NCBI GenBank assembly: GCA_947627295.1
Contig: CANQVJ010000011.1
Coordinates: 1-33,061 of the forward strand
From: an uncultured Clostridia bacterium
GTDB lineage: Bacteria > Bacillota > Clostridia > TANB77 > CAG-508
DNA length: 33,061 nucleotides
Direction of reading: 5' to 3'
In this document: positions 7,914-17,017 of the stretch, piece after piece
How the letters are laid out: every line of letters starts with the position of its first letter
How positions within the stretch are numbered: the stretch's first letter is position 1
Position numbers and translations under genes: made by a program
Notes under the pieces: model-generated
Seen by the model: the letters and a program-made list of their open reading frames with translations, nothing else
What the model was told of the DNA's origin: nothing
Databases searched by the model: none

Positions 7914-9713
7914 TTACTCTCCAAAAATTTCATTAAATTCACTTTCATTAACCTTTTCTTTTTCTAGTAATGCATTAGCTATTCTTTCTAATTTATCTCT
8001 ATGTTCGTTTAATAAGTTTTGTGCACTAACATATGCTTCATCTATTAATTTCTTAACTTCTTCGCCAATTTTATCTCCTATTGCATCTCCGAATAAATTT
8101 ATTTCGTAATCTTGTTTTCCTTTTAAATCGATAGGACCAAGCGAATCTGTCATACCATATTTGGTAACCATGTCTCTTGCAATTTGTGTTGCAACTTCTA
8201 TATCATTACTTGCACCTGTTGAAATATCGTTCATTGCCAATTTTTCACCAGCTCTACCTCCAAGCAATGCAACCAATTTTTCCTTCATTTCAGTTTTTGA
8301 AACATAGTATTTATCTTCATTTGATTTATACAAAGTATAGCCACCTGCAACACCTCTTGGAATAATTGAAACTTCTTTAACTGGTGTTTGTGTTGGTAGG
8401 TATTGGCTAACAACCGCGTGTCCTGCTTCGTGGTAGGCTGTTAAGCGTTTATCATGATCCGAAATGACCCTGCTGTGCTTTTCAATACCAACTGTTACTT
8501 TTTTGACTGCTTCTTCTATATCGTCATTTTCAATGCTTTCATGTTTTCTTTTTGTTGCGATAATTGCACCCTCGTTTAGTATGTTTGCAAGTTCTGCACC
8601 TGTAAATCCTGCTGTATCTTCTGCAATACTTTCAAGATTAACATTTTCTGATAAACATTTATCTTTTGAGTGAATCTTTAAGATTTCTAATCTACCTTTT
8701 AAATCAGGTGTTGGAATTGTAATTTGTCTATCAAATCTACCAGGTCTTAAAAGAGCTTTATCAAGCATTTCTGGTCTGTTTGTAGCAGCTAAAACAATAA
8801 TAGTTTCTTCAGTTCCAAATCCGTCCATTTCAACAAGTAATTGGTTTAGGGTTTGGTTGTTTTCTGTTTCAGCTCCACTGTTGCTTGTTCTTCTTGAACC
8901 TATTGCATCAATTTCGTCAATGAAAACAATACATGGTGATAACTTTCTTGCTTTTTCAAAAAGTTTTCTAACCCTTGAAGCACCTAATCCAGCAAACATT
9001 TCAATAAATTCTGAACCACTCATTGAAATAAATGGAACATTTGCCTCTCCTGCTATTGCTTTTGCAATTAAAGTTTTTCCTGTACCAGGTTTTCCGTATA
9101 ATAAAACTCCTTTTGGAATTTTAGCTCCCATTTTAACAAACTTTTCTGGCCTTTTTAGGAAATCTACTATTTCAACTAATTCTTCTTTTTCTTCGTCTAA
9201 ACCTGCAACATCGTCAAACTTAGTTTTTGTTTTTCTTTCAGTTTCGTCATATACTTTTCCTTTTTCTCCAAGGCCTTGCATTTTAAATAACATTATGAAT
9301 AATGCAACCATTATTAATGTTGGCAATAGAGAAAATATTGTTGAACCAATTGTTTGAAGTGTACCTTTTGGTTTTTGAATTAATTCTATTTCATTTCCTT
9401 CTGCAACTTTGGTTTGTACTAATTCAATAAATGCTTCTGTGTTTGGTACTATTGCTGTTTTCTCTTCTTCTTCGTCTTTCATTTTTACTTTTACAGTAGT
9501 ACTTCCAACAGTCATTTCAATTTTTTCTACATCGCTTTGTGACATTTCTTTTATTAGGTCTGTATATGCCAATGTTTTTTCGTCTTCGTCAACTTTGTTT
9601 CTTGCTAATACAAAAGCAAGTACACCAATTAGCACTAAAATTATAAGTGTTAAGATTACTTTTAAAACATTTAGCTTTTTGTTTTTTCCTTTATCTTTCA
9701 TATTTTTTATCAT
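7914..9713 (-). CDS. ftsH: ATP-dependent zinc metalloprotease FtsH
   Basis: Membrane-bound AAA+ protease that degrades misfolded membrane proteins and regulators. A first transmembrane helix (about 16-38), an external domain and a second helix (about 125-145) are followed by Walker A GKPGTGKT (207-214), Walker B FIDEID (near 264-270), the second region of homology and the zinc motif HEAGH (428-432). At 599 aa it is slightly shorter than the usual 610-650, mainly at the C-terminus. The start is ambiguous: ATG 9713 has GGAAGG almost touching it, while ATG 9701 has it 13 nt upstream. It is cotranscribed with the DUF1189 gene upstream and the tetR-like gene downstream. No in-frame CGG was found in its 600 codons. 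Confidence 0.96.
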   Translation of the reverse strand: MIKNMKDKGKNKKLNVLKVILTLIILVLIGVLAFVLARNKVDEDEKTLAYTDLIKEMSQSDVEKIEMTVGSTTVKVKMKDEEEEKTAIVPNTEAFIELVQTKVAEGNEIELIQKPKGTLQTIGSTIFSLLPTLIMVALFIMLFKMQGLGEKGKVYDETERKTKTKFDDVAGLDEEKEELVEIVDFLKRPEKFVKMGAKIPKGVLLYGKPGTGKTLIAKAIAGEANVPFISMSGSEFIEMFAGLGASRVRKLFEKARKLSPCIVFIDEIDAIGSRRTSNSGAETENNQTLNQLLVEMDGFGTEETIIVLAATNRPEMLDKALLRPGRFDRQITIPTPDLKGRLEILKIHSKDKCLSENVNLESIAEDTAGFTGAELANILNEGAIIATKRKHESIENDDIEEAVKKVTVGIEKHSRVISDHDKRLTAYHEAGHAVVSQYLPTQTPVKEVSIIPRGVAGGYTLYKSNEDKYYVSKTEMKEKLVALLGGRAGEKLAMNDISTGASNDIEVATQIARDMVTKYGMTDSLGPIDLKGKQDYEINLFGDAIGDKIGEEVKKLIDEAYVSAQNLLNEHRDKLERIANALLEKEKVNESEFNEIFGE

Positions 9714-9747
9714 TCCTTCCTAATGTGGAAAATAACTTACTTTTATT

Positions 9748-10810
9748 CTAAACATTTGAACCTTCAGGTTCTCCTCCGCCTTGCCTTTCACCTTTTTCTT
9801 CTTCTTTTTTTTCTTTTTTATCTTTCTTTTTCTCTTTTGGCTCAGGCTTCTTCTCTTCTTTTTCTTTCTCTTCTTCCTCTTTTTCTTTTCTTACTTGTTT
9901 TTGGATTTGTTTAGCTTTCGAAATTTCTTCTTGCATTTTCATTAAATCTATTCTTGTTATAAATAGTGCTGTTATTAAGTAAATAAATGCAACACCTATA
10001 TACATAACATCAAATAGTGGTATTCTGAACTCCCAGAAAATATTTATTATATTATAAATCATTTGCAAAATTATTGATAATGTAAGAGAATACACTCCCA
10101 TATTAAATACTGCTACATAACGCATCCTTACTTTTAACAAAAGTGCTACCAAGTATCCAACTACTGCTATTGCTGCAATAACAATCATTGTTGAAGCAAA
10201 GTTTGCAAATATAGTCATTATTAGTAATTCAATTACTGTTCTGTTTACATCTGCAATTTGTGGTATAATTGCAAGAGTTAAATCAAAACGATTTGTATTT
10301 CTTAAAAATTCTACTCCCTCTTGCTTGTTGAAATTTCCTAAGCCAAGTGCAGAAACAACATCAGAATATTTTATACTTTGCTTTAGCTCTTGTCCGTTTT
10401 GATAATAGCAAAAAGTTACTTTATCTTTTAAAATTAATGCTCCACTCTTTCCGTGTTTCTTTAATTTCATCTTCATATTTATTTATTTCGTCATCACTCT
10501 TATCAGTGGTATCTGCAATAACCATATACACAAAATTGTTGTCATTTGTGAATTTTATTGGTTGCTCACCTTCAATGCTTAAATTGCCGTCAGTATAAGT
10601 AAACTCTGGTGTATTTTGTTCTACATAGTTTGCAAGCTCTTCCATTTTTGTTCTTTTTAACATGCTAACTGTTGTTATTCCACTAATTACAGTAGCTACT
10701 ATTGTAAAAATTAACAAATATTTTAAAGCCGAAGCGAACCCATCTGTTGCCATTTCAGGGTATTTATCTACATTTGCTATTGAATACCATACTTTTTTAA
10801 AAAATTTCAT
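9748..10810 (-). CDS. DUF1189-like membrane protein, +1 shift at CGG
   Basis: Read with one shift this is a 353-aa protein. An N-terminal cytoplasmic start [11 protein letters not shown] leads to a transmembrane helix (about 29-48), an external domain, then four hydrophobic helices (about 178-275) and a very charged Lys/Glu tail ending in QGGGEPEGSNV. This layout matches DUF1189 proteins, which are of unknown function. Frame 0 meets CGG at 10453-10451 (context ACA CGG A AAG) and then ends within 10 codons. Skipping the C yields ET-G-KSGALILKDKVTF and the second half. The start codon overlaps the alr stop by one base (TAATG), and GAAGGGAG lies 8 nt upstream. Two separate genes would be the alternative reading, but then neither half would have a complete fold. 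Confidence 0.82.
10450..10453 (-). other. CGG +1 recoding site, DUF1189 Gly120
   Basis: Context ACA CGG A AAG AGT, read as Thr, Gly, Lys, Ser when C is skipped. Confidence 0.78.
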
Positions 10811-11932
10811 TATACATACTCCCTTCGTATATCAGGATTTACAAGAGTTGGCTTAACATCTAGTTGTGCTATATCTCCTACTTTTATATTTTTACCAGTA
10901 ATATCAGCAGTTATATGAAATGTTCCAACCCTGCTAATTACTTTGCATTTTTCTCCTGCTATTGTTACATACAATGCTTCTTTTTTGAAGAAGTCTTTTA
11001 TACTTCTTACAATATATCTAAGTTTATCTACTTTTCTAAACATATCCTTCCCTATTTGCAAATTAAATCCGTCAATATAACCACATGGGATTATTGCAAC
11101 TTTTGTTTCTTTTTTTGTTTTGTAAGCATTTGAATACCCTACAAAAAATCCTTTTGGAAGTGTTTTTATTTCTGTAACTTGTGATGTTAAAAAACCTACT
11201 TTTTTCAAACCAAGGCTTTCACGAAATGATAATTTTCCTACAAAAGCCGACCCCACACGAACCGCGTTTAGGTGCATATTTGGGTATCTTATAAAGCTTG
11301 AGGAATTGCATACATGAAGAATTCCAGGCTCTATTTCATTTAGTTTTAGCACTTCAATTATTTTTAAAAATCTTTGAAATTGAACCTCTGTGTAATTACT
11401 CTTTTCATAAAATGCCATTGAAAAATGTGTGAAGGTTCCTTCTATTTCTAGGTTTTGTACATTTTCTATTGCTTGCACAATTTTTTCTGGTGAGCTATAT
11501 ACAAAACCATATCTACCAAAACCTGTATCAATTTTTAAATGTACTTTTACTTTTTTATTTTTTTGTTTTGCTTGTTTTTCTACTGCTTCTACCGCTTCTT
11601 TTGAACCAACTGTTAGTGTAATATTGTTATCAATTAATTTTTCAATATCTTCTTCAATTGCAGTGGATGAAAGCAAAAGTATTTTTTCTTTTATGCCTGC
11701 TTTTCTAAGCTTAATTGCTTCTTCAACAGTAGCTACTGCAAAATTTGTTATGCCGATTGTCAATTAAAAAATTTACATATTCTATAAGTCCTAAACCATA
11801 ACCATTTGATTTAACAACTGCAATAATTTTAACTTCATTTCCATTATCGTCTTTTCCATTTGTTTTAGCATGTTTTTTTATTGCATTTATATTGTGTTTT
11901 AAATCTTTTTTACTAATTACAAATTTATTCAC
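10810..11932 (-). CDS. alr: Alanine racemase, +1 shift at CGG
   Basis: PLP-dependent fold III racemase supplying D-alanine for peptidoglycan. The PLP lysine lies in [10 protein letters not shown] (about residues 38-47; the common form is VVKADAYGHG), and GYIDGFN near 250 corresponds to the GY-DG motif with the catalytic tyrosine. Frame 0 meets CGG at 11755-11753 after FLIDN and stops about 10 codons later. Skipping the C gives [18 protein letters not shown] and a full 373-aa enzyme. Start GTG 11932 is supported by AAAGGAT 6 nt upstream. The racemase could act on another amino acid, since the lysine motif is divergent. It follows the FemX-like gene in a cell-wall-related operon and is followed directly by the DUF1189 gene. 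Confidence 0.9.
11752..11755 (-). other. CGG +1 recoding site, alr Gly60
   Basis: Context AAT CGG C ATA ACA, read as Asn, Gly (GGC), Ile, Thr when C is skipped. Confidence 0.85.
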
Positions 11933-11944
11933 TTACATATCCTT

Positions 11945-13007
11945 TCATTTTTTAAACTTGCTCTTAATTTGCCTCAATGTTCTATATGCCTTTTCAGAGA
12001 ACTTATATAATTTATATTTCAATGGTTTGTATGGATTGTAAACTTCTCCTATAAATTCTGTGAAAGTTGCTCCAAAACCTTTTTTGAATCTATATAAGCC
12101 GTATTGTGGGTGGTTTTTATCTACAACTCCTGAAACACCTCTGAAATCATATACATCGTCTTTTCTTTCTAATGCCATTTTTATCATTTCCCATTGTAAT
12201 AAGTAGTTTGGCATTAAGTTTCTGTGTTTGTTGCTACTTGCGCCATATAGGTACCAAGTTTTGTTTCCATAGAAAATTGGTATTACTCCTGAAATTGGCT
12301 TATCTTCATAATATGCCATAAGTAGCTTCATATGACCGACCCGGTGTCATACAGTCATACATTTTTTCAAAATACTCTAGTGACCTTGTTATAAATCCGT
12401 CACGCTTTCCAGTTTCTATCATTATTTTGTGGAAATCTTTAAGATCTTCTTTTGTTCCTTCTTTTATTGTAACTCCTTTTCTTTTAGCTAAACGAACATT
12501 ATACCTTGTTTTTTGGTGAAATGCTGCGAAAATTTCTTCCTCTGTTTTATTTTTTATATCTAATCTGAATACAAATCTTGGTTGAATTTCATCTTTAAAA
12601 TCTTTTGCATCATCTTTTATTTTATATCCTAAGCTGGTTGCTATTTCTCTAAATTCTTTATCATCTTTTAAAATGTCTGGTTCTATTCTTAATACAAATG
12701 CATTATATTTTTTTGCAAGTTCATTTGCTCCTTGAGTTAATTGTTCCATAACTTCTTTATTGTGTATATCACAAACAGGACCTCTTGAAGCATACATCAT
12801 GTTTCCGAATATTGGCATTTTTCTAACCCATACACATAGGGAACCAATTATTTTGTTGTTTTTATCTTCTGCCAAAATTACTTCTGGTTTCCAATTGTTG
12901 CTTTTCACTTCTGCCCATTCTAGTGATTGTTGAAAATTACATCTTTCATGGTTTTCTAAAAATTTTTTATACTCTTTTTTAGACTTTTCGTCTGTAACAA
13001 ATCTCAT
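11945..13007 (-). CDS. FemX/MurM-like peptidoglycan aminoacyltransferase, +1 shift at CGG
   Basis: FemABX-family protein that transfers amino acids from tRNA to the lipid II stem peptide. The first GNAT-like domain runs to about 165; RYNVRLAKRKGV (about 175-187) and the second domain (LLMAYYEDKPISG, WYLYGASS, FKKGFG) are typical. Frame 0 meets CGG at 12338-12336 (GGT CGG T CAT) and stops 11 codons later. Skipping the C gives MTPG-G-HMKLLMAYYE and a complete 353-aa product. Start ATG 13007 is chosen for MRFVTDEKS with GGGAAGGA about 12 nt upstream. It heads the operon with alr, consistent with a cell wall role. The amino acid transferred is not predictable. Confidence 0.88.
12335..12338 (-). 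other. CGG +1 recoding site, femX-like Gly224
   Basis: Context GGT CGG T CAT ATG, read as Gly, Gly (GGT), His, Met when C is skipped. An out-of-frame CGG five bases upstream (CCG GGT) needs no shift. Confidence 0.8.
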
Positions 13008-13055
13008 TTTGCTTTTCTTTCCTTCCCTCTTAAAATTATAATTGCACATAACCGT

Positions 13056-13084
13056 ATTTTACACCATTTTGGCCAATTTTACAA
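13056..13084 (-). promoter_or_regulatory. Promoter of the femX-alr-ftsH operon
   Basis: TTGTAA (13084-13079), 17 bp, TAAAAT (13061-13056) on the minus strand, divergent from the dodecin/spoVA promoter region. Confidence 0.6.
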
Positions 13085-13102
13085 GTGTTTTTAGACTACT
13101 TT

Positions 13103-13131
13103 GTATAAATTTTTTCATTTTGGAAAAGATA
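13103..13131 (+). promoter_or_regulatory. Possible sigma-F/sigma-G (forespore) promoter of the spoVA cluster
   Basis: GTATA (13103-13107), 14 bp, then GGAAAAGATA (13122-13131). It resembles the forespore pattern (G-ATA at -35, GG-rich A/T -10) more than sigma-A. spoVA operons are forespore-transcribed in Bacillus and Clostridium. The match is partial. Confidence 0.4.
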
Positions 13132-13161
13132 ATTGTAAATATTTTAATTGGGAGGTTATTT

Positions 13162-13381
13162 ATGGAAGTAAAAAAGCATTTAATTGTAACTGGAACTTCA
13201 GATATTTCGTGGAAAGATGCAACTGTTAAAGCTATTTCTGAGGCTAATAAAACTATAGATTTATTGTCAGGTGTTGAAATTTTAAATCAGAGTGCCGATA
13301 TTGAGGATCGGAAAAATAACTAAATATTATGTGGATTTAGATTTGTGTTTTGTTGTTGATACAAGTCGTAAGGGGGATTAA
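13162..13381 (+). CDS. Dodecin-like flavin-binding protein, +1 shift at CGG
   Basis: Dodecins are about 70-aa proteins forming hollow dodecamers that bind flavin or CoA. Here VGTS-type opening VTGTSDISWKDAT, the helix AVKAISEANKT and strand GVEILNQSADIED match the family. Frame 0 meets CGG at 13309-13311 and stops three codons later, before the last two strands. Skipping the C gives IED-G-KITKYYVDLDLCFVVD, the expected ending, for 72 aa. The tryptophan that stacks on flavin in some dodecins is replaced by a Ser-Gly turn, so the ligand is uncertain. ATG 13162 follows GGAGG. Its stop lies 2 nt before spoVAC, so it is likely cotranscribed with the spore germination genes. Confidence 0.8.
13309..13312 (+). 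other. CGG +1 recoding site, dodecin Gly50
   Basis: Context GAT CGG A AAA ATA, read as Asp, Gly (GGA), Lys, Ile; E-D-G-K is the common dodecin turn. Confidence 0.85.
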
Positions 13382-13383
13382 TT

Positions 13384-13857
13384 ATGAGTTACAAAAATCC
13401 TACTCAATCTCAAGAAAGTTATAAAGAATATGTTGATAAAAAATCGCCAAACTCACCCATTTTGAAAAATTGTTTTAATGCATTTTGGGTTGGTGGTTTG
13501 ATTTGCACAATTGGGCAAATTATTTTTAACATCTGTCAGGAAAGGCAAATGGATGTTACAACTTCAAGCACAATTGTTTCTATTTTACTTATTGCAATTT
13601 CTGCGTTTTTAACTGGGCTCAATGTGTTTAATAAAATAGGAAAATTCGCGGGTGCCGGGTCGCTTGTACCTATTACCGGTTTTGCAAATTCCATTGTTTC
13701 CCCTGCCATGGAGTATAAGTCTGAAGGCTATGTGTTGGGGGTTGGTAGCAAAATGTTCACAATTGCAGGTCCTGTGTTGGTTTTTGGGATTTCTGCTTCA
13801 ATAATTGTTGGAATATTTTATTTGATTTTTAATACACAGGCTGTAACTTTGGTTTAG
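13384..13857 (+). CDS. spoVAC: Stage V sporulation protein AC
   Basis: Inner-membrane component of the SpoVA channel that moves dipicolinic acid into the forespore and releases it on germination. The 157-aa product has the normal length, with about four hydrophobic segments and the family-typical stretch KFAGAGSLVPITGFANSI (about 90-107). ATG 13384 follows AAGGGGGATTA. GCG GGT GCC GGG and ACC GGT contain CGG only out of frame and need no shift, a useful internal control for the recoding rule. Confidence 0.95.
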   Translation: MSYKNPTQSQESYKEYVDKKSPNSPILKNCFNAFWVGGLICTIGQIIFNICQERQMDVTTSSTIVSILLIAISAFLTGLNVFNKIGKFAGAGSLVPITGFANSIVSPAMEYKSEGYVLGVGSKMFTIAGPVLVFGISASIIVGIFYLIFNTQAVTLV

Positions 13858-13869
13858 GGGGTGTTTGTT

Positions 13870-14871
13870 TTGGAAAAATTAGGTAAGCAAACTGTTAGGT
13901 TTAACACTCCACCTAGCATTTTGGAGTGTAGTTCTATTGTTGGTCCCAAGGAAGGTCAAGGGCCTTTGGCTAAGTATTTTGATAAATGCTTAACAGATGA
14001 ATTTTGGGGCGAAAAAACTTGGGAAAAGGCTGAAAGCAAAATCATTAAGGAAAATGTTACTTCTGTTATAAATAAATCTGGAATTCCAACTAATGAAATA
14101 GACTGCTGCTTTGCAGGCGACCTGCTCAACCAATGTATTTCTTCGAGTTTTGGTATTCGAGATTTACAAATTCCCTACTTTGGAATTTTTGGAGCTTGTT
14201 CAACTTTTGTTGAGGCTCTATCTCTTGGAGCTATTTGTGTAGAGGGGTTTGCTAAAAATGTTTTGTGTGCAACTTCAAGTCATTTTTGTAGTGCTGAAAA
14301 GCAATTTAGATTTCCATTAGAACTCGGCAATCAACGCCCACCTACTTCACAATGGACGGTTACGGGCTCAGGTTCTTCAATAATTTCAAAAAGTGGTACG
14401 GGACCCTTTATAACTCATATTACTACTGGAAAAATTGTTGATATGGGAATTTCTGACGCAAATAACATGGGTGCTGCAATGGCTCCAGCTTTTGCAGATA
14501 CTTTAGTTACTCACTTTTTAGATACTGGTAGGAAACCAAGTTATTATGATTTAATTTTAAGTGGGGACCTTGGATATATTGGAAAAGATATCGCTATTGA
14601 TTTGCTAAATAATAAAGGCTACAATATTAAAAATAATTACAAAGATTGTGGCGTGCTTATTTTTGATAAGGAAAATCAAGATACTCACTCTGGCGGTAGC
14701 GGTCCAGCATGTTGTGCTTCAGTTTTTTCTGGATATATTTTTAAAGAGCTTAAGGCAAAAAAAATTAACCGTCTTCTCTTTATTGCTACTGGCGCTCTTA
14801 TGAATTCCATGAGTGTTCAACAAGGTGAAACTATTCCTTCTATTGCTCATGCAGTTAGCATAGAAGTTTGA
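13870..14871 (+). CDS. spoVAD: Stage V sporulation protein AD
   Basis: Thiolase-fold cytosolic-face subunit of the SpoVA complex that binds dipicolinic acid. At 333 aa, the start LGKQTVRFNTPPSIL, SIVGPKEG and the central FGACSTFVEA are as in the family. The start is taken as TTG 13870, because AGGGGG at 13855-13861 is properly spaced for it, whereas GTG 13861 touches that site. One CGA codon in GIRDLQIP is read as arginine at a position where SpoVAD proteins normally have arginine, which shows that CGA is not recoded. No in-frame CGG despite several ACG GGN and GGC GGT pairs. Confidence 0.93.
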   Translation: MEKLGKQTVRFNTPPSILECSSIVGPKEGQGPLAKYFDKCLTDEFWGEKTWEKAESKIIKENVTSVINKSGIPTNEIDCCFAGDLLNQCISSSFGIRDLQIPYFGIFGACSTFVEALSLGAICVEGFAKNVLCATSSHFCSAEKQFRFPLELGNQRPPTSQWTVTGSGSSIISKSGTGPFITHITTGKIVDMGISDANNMGAAMAPAFADTLVTHFLDTGRKPSYYDLILSGDLGYIGKDIAIDLLNNKGYNIKNNYKDCGVLIFDKENQDTHSGGSGPACCASVFSGYIFKELKAKKINRLLFIATGALMNSMSVQQGETIPSIAHAVSIEV

Positions 14872-14886
14872 AAGGAGAATTAATTA

Positions 14887-15275
14887 ATGAATTGGGGAAA
14901 TGTTTTTGAGTGGACAAGTTTACTAAAATGTTTTTTGGTTGGTGGAGCAATTTGTGTTATTGGTCAAATTTTAATTGATAAAACAAAACTTACTCCTGCA
15001 AGGATTTTAGTATTTTTTGTAACATTGGGAACTGTTCTTGGTGGTTTAGGAATTTATCAGTATTTAGTTGATTTTGCTGGTTGCCGGGGCCACTGTTCCT
15101 CTTACCGGTTTTGGTAATAATTTAGCAAAAGGCGCTATTCAAGGAGTTCAGGAAAGTCGGTCTTCTTGGAGCATTTACAGGTGGAGTTAAAGCATCCGCT
15201 GGTGGCATTGCAAGCGCAGTTCTTTTTGGTTATATTGCTTCATTAATTTCTAAACCTAAAATTAAAAAGCAATGA
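14887..15275 (+). CDS. spoVAE: Stage V sporulation protein AE, two +1 shifts at CGG
   Basis: Small membrane subunit (SpoVAEb type) of the dipicolinate channel. Frame 0 gives two hydrophobic helices and then meets CGG at 15085-15087; skipping the C gives FAGC-G-ATVPLTGFGNNLAKG, the diagnostic motif. The new frame meets a second CGG at 15158-15160; skipping again gives QES-G-LLGAFTGGVKASAGG and the last helix, ending KPKIKKQ. The full product is 128 aa, close to the family norm. Without shifts only 76 residues would be made. ATG 14887 follows AAAGGAG. It is last in the operon, directly before a bidirectional terminator. Confidence 0.9.
15085..15088 (+). other. CGG +1 recoding site, spoVAE Gly67
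   Basis: Context TGC CGG G GCC ACT, read as Cys, Gly (GGG), Ala, Thr. The run of G and C makes the exact extra base ambiguous; dropping a T instead would give Ala-Gly. Confidence 0.75.
15158..15161 (+). other. CGG +1 recoding site, spoVAE Gly91
   Basis: Context AGT CGG T CTT CTT, read as Ser, Gly (GGT), Leu, Leu when C is skipped. Confidence 0.85.
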
Positions 15276-15300
15276 AAAAGTGGCTTTTTCGCCACTTTTA
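15276..15300. terminator. Bidirectional terminator spoVAE/GGGtGRT
   Basis: AAAAGTGGC/GCCACTTTT stem with a 6-nt loop between convergent genes. Its arms are nearly the same as those of the ysxC/gltX terminator. Confidence 0.88.
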
Positions 15301-15304
15301 AATT

Positions 15305-16308
15305 TTATTTCATTGCTTCTTCTACTGCTACTGCAACACTTACTGTTGCTCCTACCATTGGGTTGTTTCCGCATTCCGAATTAATCCCATCATTTCAACA
15401 TGCGCTGGAACTGATGAACTCCCTGCAAATTGTGCATCTGAGTGCATCCTTCCCATAGTATCTGTCATACCATATGAAGCTGGTCCTGCTGCCATATTGT
15501 CTGGGTGAAGGGTTCTACCTGTTCCACCACCTGAAGCAACTGAGAAATATTTTTTGCCCATTTCAATACACTCTTTTTTATATGTACCTGCAACTGGATG
15601 TTGGAATCTTGTAGGGTTTGTAGAGTTTCCTGTAATCGAAACATCAACACCCTCTAAGTGCATTATTGCAACACCTTCCCTAACATCATCTGCTCCATAA
15701 CATCTTACTTTTGCTCTTTCGCCCTCTGAATATGCAATTTCTTCTACTACTTCAACTTTTCCTGTGAAATAGTCAAATTTTGTTTTTACATATGTAAATC
15801 CATTTATTCTTGAAATTACTTGTGCAGCATCTTTTCCCAAACCATTTAATATAACTCTTAAAGGTTCTTTTCTAACTTTGTTTGCAGATTTTGCAATACC
15901 AATTGCACCTTCTGCTGCTGCAAAGCTTTCATGACCTGCTAAAAATGCAAAGCATTTTGTATCTTCTGAAAGTAGCATGCTTGCTAAGTTTCCGTGGCCT
16001 AAGCCGACCTTTCTATCTTCTGCAACAGAACCAGGTATGCAAAATGCTTGCAACCCTTCTCCTATTGCTTTTGCTGCATCTGCAGCTTTTGTACATCCTT
16101 GTTTTATTGCAATTGCTGCGCCTAAAGTGTATGCCCATGCTGCATTTTCAAAACAAATTGGTTGCACTCCTTTTACTATTTCATATGGATTGAAGCCCTT
16201 TTGTTTGCATATTTCTAATGCATCTTCAAAACTGTTTATTCCGTACTTTTCCATTACGGGTTTTATTTGATTTATTCTCCTATCAAAATTCTCGAACAAC
16301 TCTGCCAT
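15305..16308 (-). CDS. GGGtGRT-family protein, two +1 shifts at CGG
   Basis: GGGtGRT proteins are about 330 aa, of unknown function, and usually neighbour a NifU-like scaffold gene, as here. The body matches throughout, including the name motif GGGTGRT (near 267-273) and SGSSSVPAHVEMMGLI-type C-terminal region. Frame 0 meets CGG at 15378-15376; skipping the C gives LI-G-M and the new frame at once meets CGG at 15371-15369; skipping again gives G-NNPMVGATVSVAVAVEEAMK and a stop at 15305. The family ending MGLIGMGNNPMVGATV (from memory) is restored only when both are skipped. The full product is 333 aa. ATG 16308 lies 5 nt after the NifU-like gene. Confidence 0.9.
15368..15371 (-). other. CGG +1 recoding site, GGGtGRT Gly313
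   Basis: Context ATG CGG A AAC AAC in the frame set by the first shift, read as Met, Gly (GGA), Asn, Asn. Confidence 0.82.
15375..15378 (-). other. CGG +1 recoding site, GGGtGRT Gly311
   Basis: Context ATT CGG A ATG, read as Ile, Gly (GGA), Met. It lies 7 nt from the next site. Confidence 0.82.
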
Positions 16309-16313
16309 ATCTA

Positions 16314-17006
16314 TTACTCCTTTCTTGGGTCGACCTTTTTTATCGCCTCATTAAATCTTCCATATGTTCCTGAAGCCTGCTTAATTGCTTCAAGTGGCTC
16401 AATACCCTTTTTGATATTCTCCATCATTTTTCCAAGATTAACATATTCATATCCAATAATTTGATTATCTTTATCAAGACCAATTTTCGTTATGTACCCT
16501 TCTGCAAGTTCCAAATACCTTGGACCTTTTAAACTGCTTGAATATATTGTTCCAACTTGGCTTCTAGTTCCTTTTCCTAAATCTTCTAAACCTGCTCCCA
16601 CAGGAAGTCCTTCTTCTGAAAATGCAGATTGAGTTCTACCATAAACAATTTGCAAGAATAATTCCCTCATTGCAACATTTATAGCATCACATACTAAGTC
16701 TGTATTTAGAGCCTCTAAAATAGTTTTTCCTGTAAGTATTTCTCCTGCCATTGCAGCTGAGTGTGTCATACCTGAGCATCCTATTGTTTCAATTAATGCT
16801 TCTTGAATAATTCCTTCTTTAACATTTAAAGTTAATTTACATGCTCCTTGTTGTGGTGCACACCAACCAATTCCATGTGTTAATCCAGAAATATCTTTTA
16901 TTTCTTTAGCTTTTACCCATTTGCCTTCTTCTGGTATTGGAGCTGGACCGTGGTCGACCCCCTTTTTCACTTCACACATGTTTTTCAATTCTTCTGAATA
17001 ATTCAT
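16314..17006 (-). CDS. NifU-like iron-sulfur cluster scaffold protein
   Basis: 230 aa, related to IscU/NifU N-terminal domains. Cysteines in GWCAPQQGAC (about 47-56), TIGCSG (about 76-81) and LVCDAI (near 104-109) could hold a cluster. It forms a pair with the downstream GGGtGRT gene, a common genomic partnership in anaerobes. The biochemical role of this branch is not established, so iron-sulfur assembly is inferred from homology. ATG 17006 has AGGAGG upstream. No in-frame CGG. Confidence 0.85.
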   Translation of the reverse strand: MNYSEELKNMCEVKKGVDHGPAPIPEEGKWVKAKEIKDISGLTHGIGWCAPQQGACKLTLNVKEGIIQEALIETIGCSGMTHSAAMAGEILTGKTILEALNTDLVCDAINVAMRELFLQIVYGRTQSAFSEEGLPVGAGLEDLGKGTRSQVGTIYSSSLKGPRYLELAEGYITKIGLDKDNQIIGYEYVNLGKMMENIKKGIEPLEAIKQASGTYGRFNEAIKKVDPRKE

Positions 17007-17017
17007 TTTCTTTCCTC

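Noticed and set aside
15363-15385. A 7-nt tandem deletion in the GGGtGRT gene as the cause of its frame change
   Set aside because: Two C-skips at CGG restore the family ending exactly, whereas the deletion model needs an unseen repeat and gives an atypical sequence.
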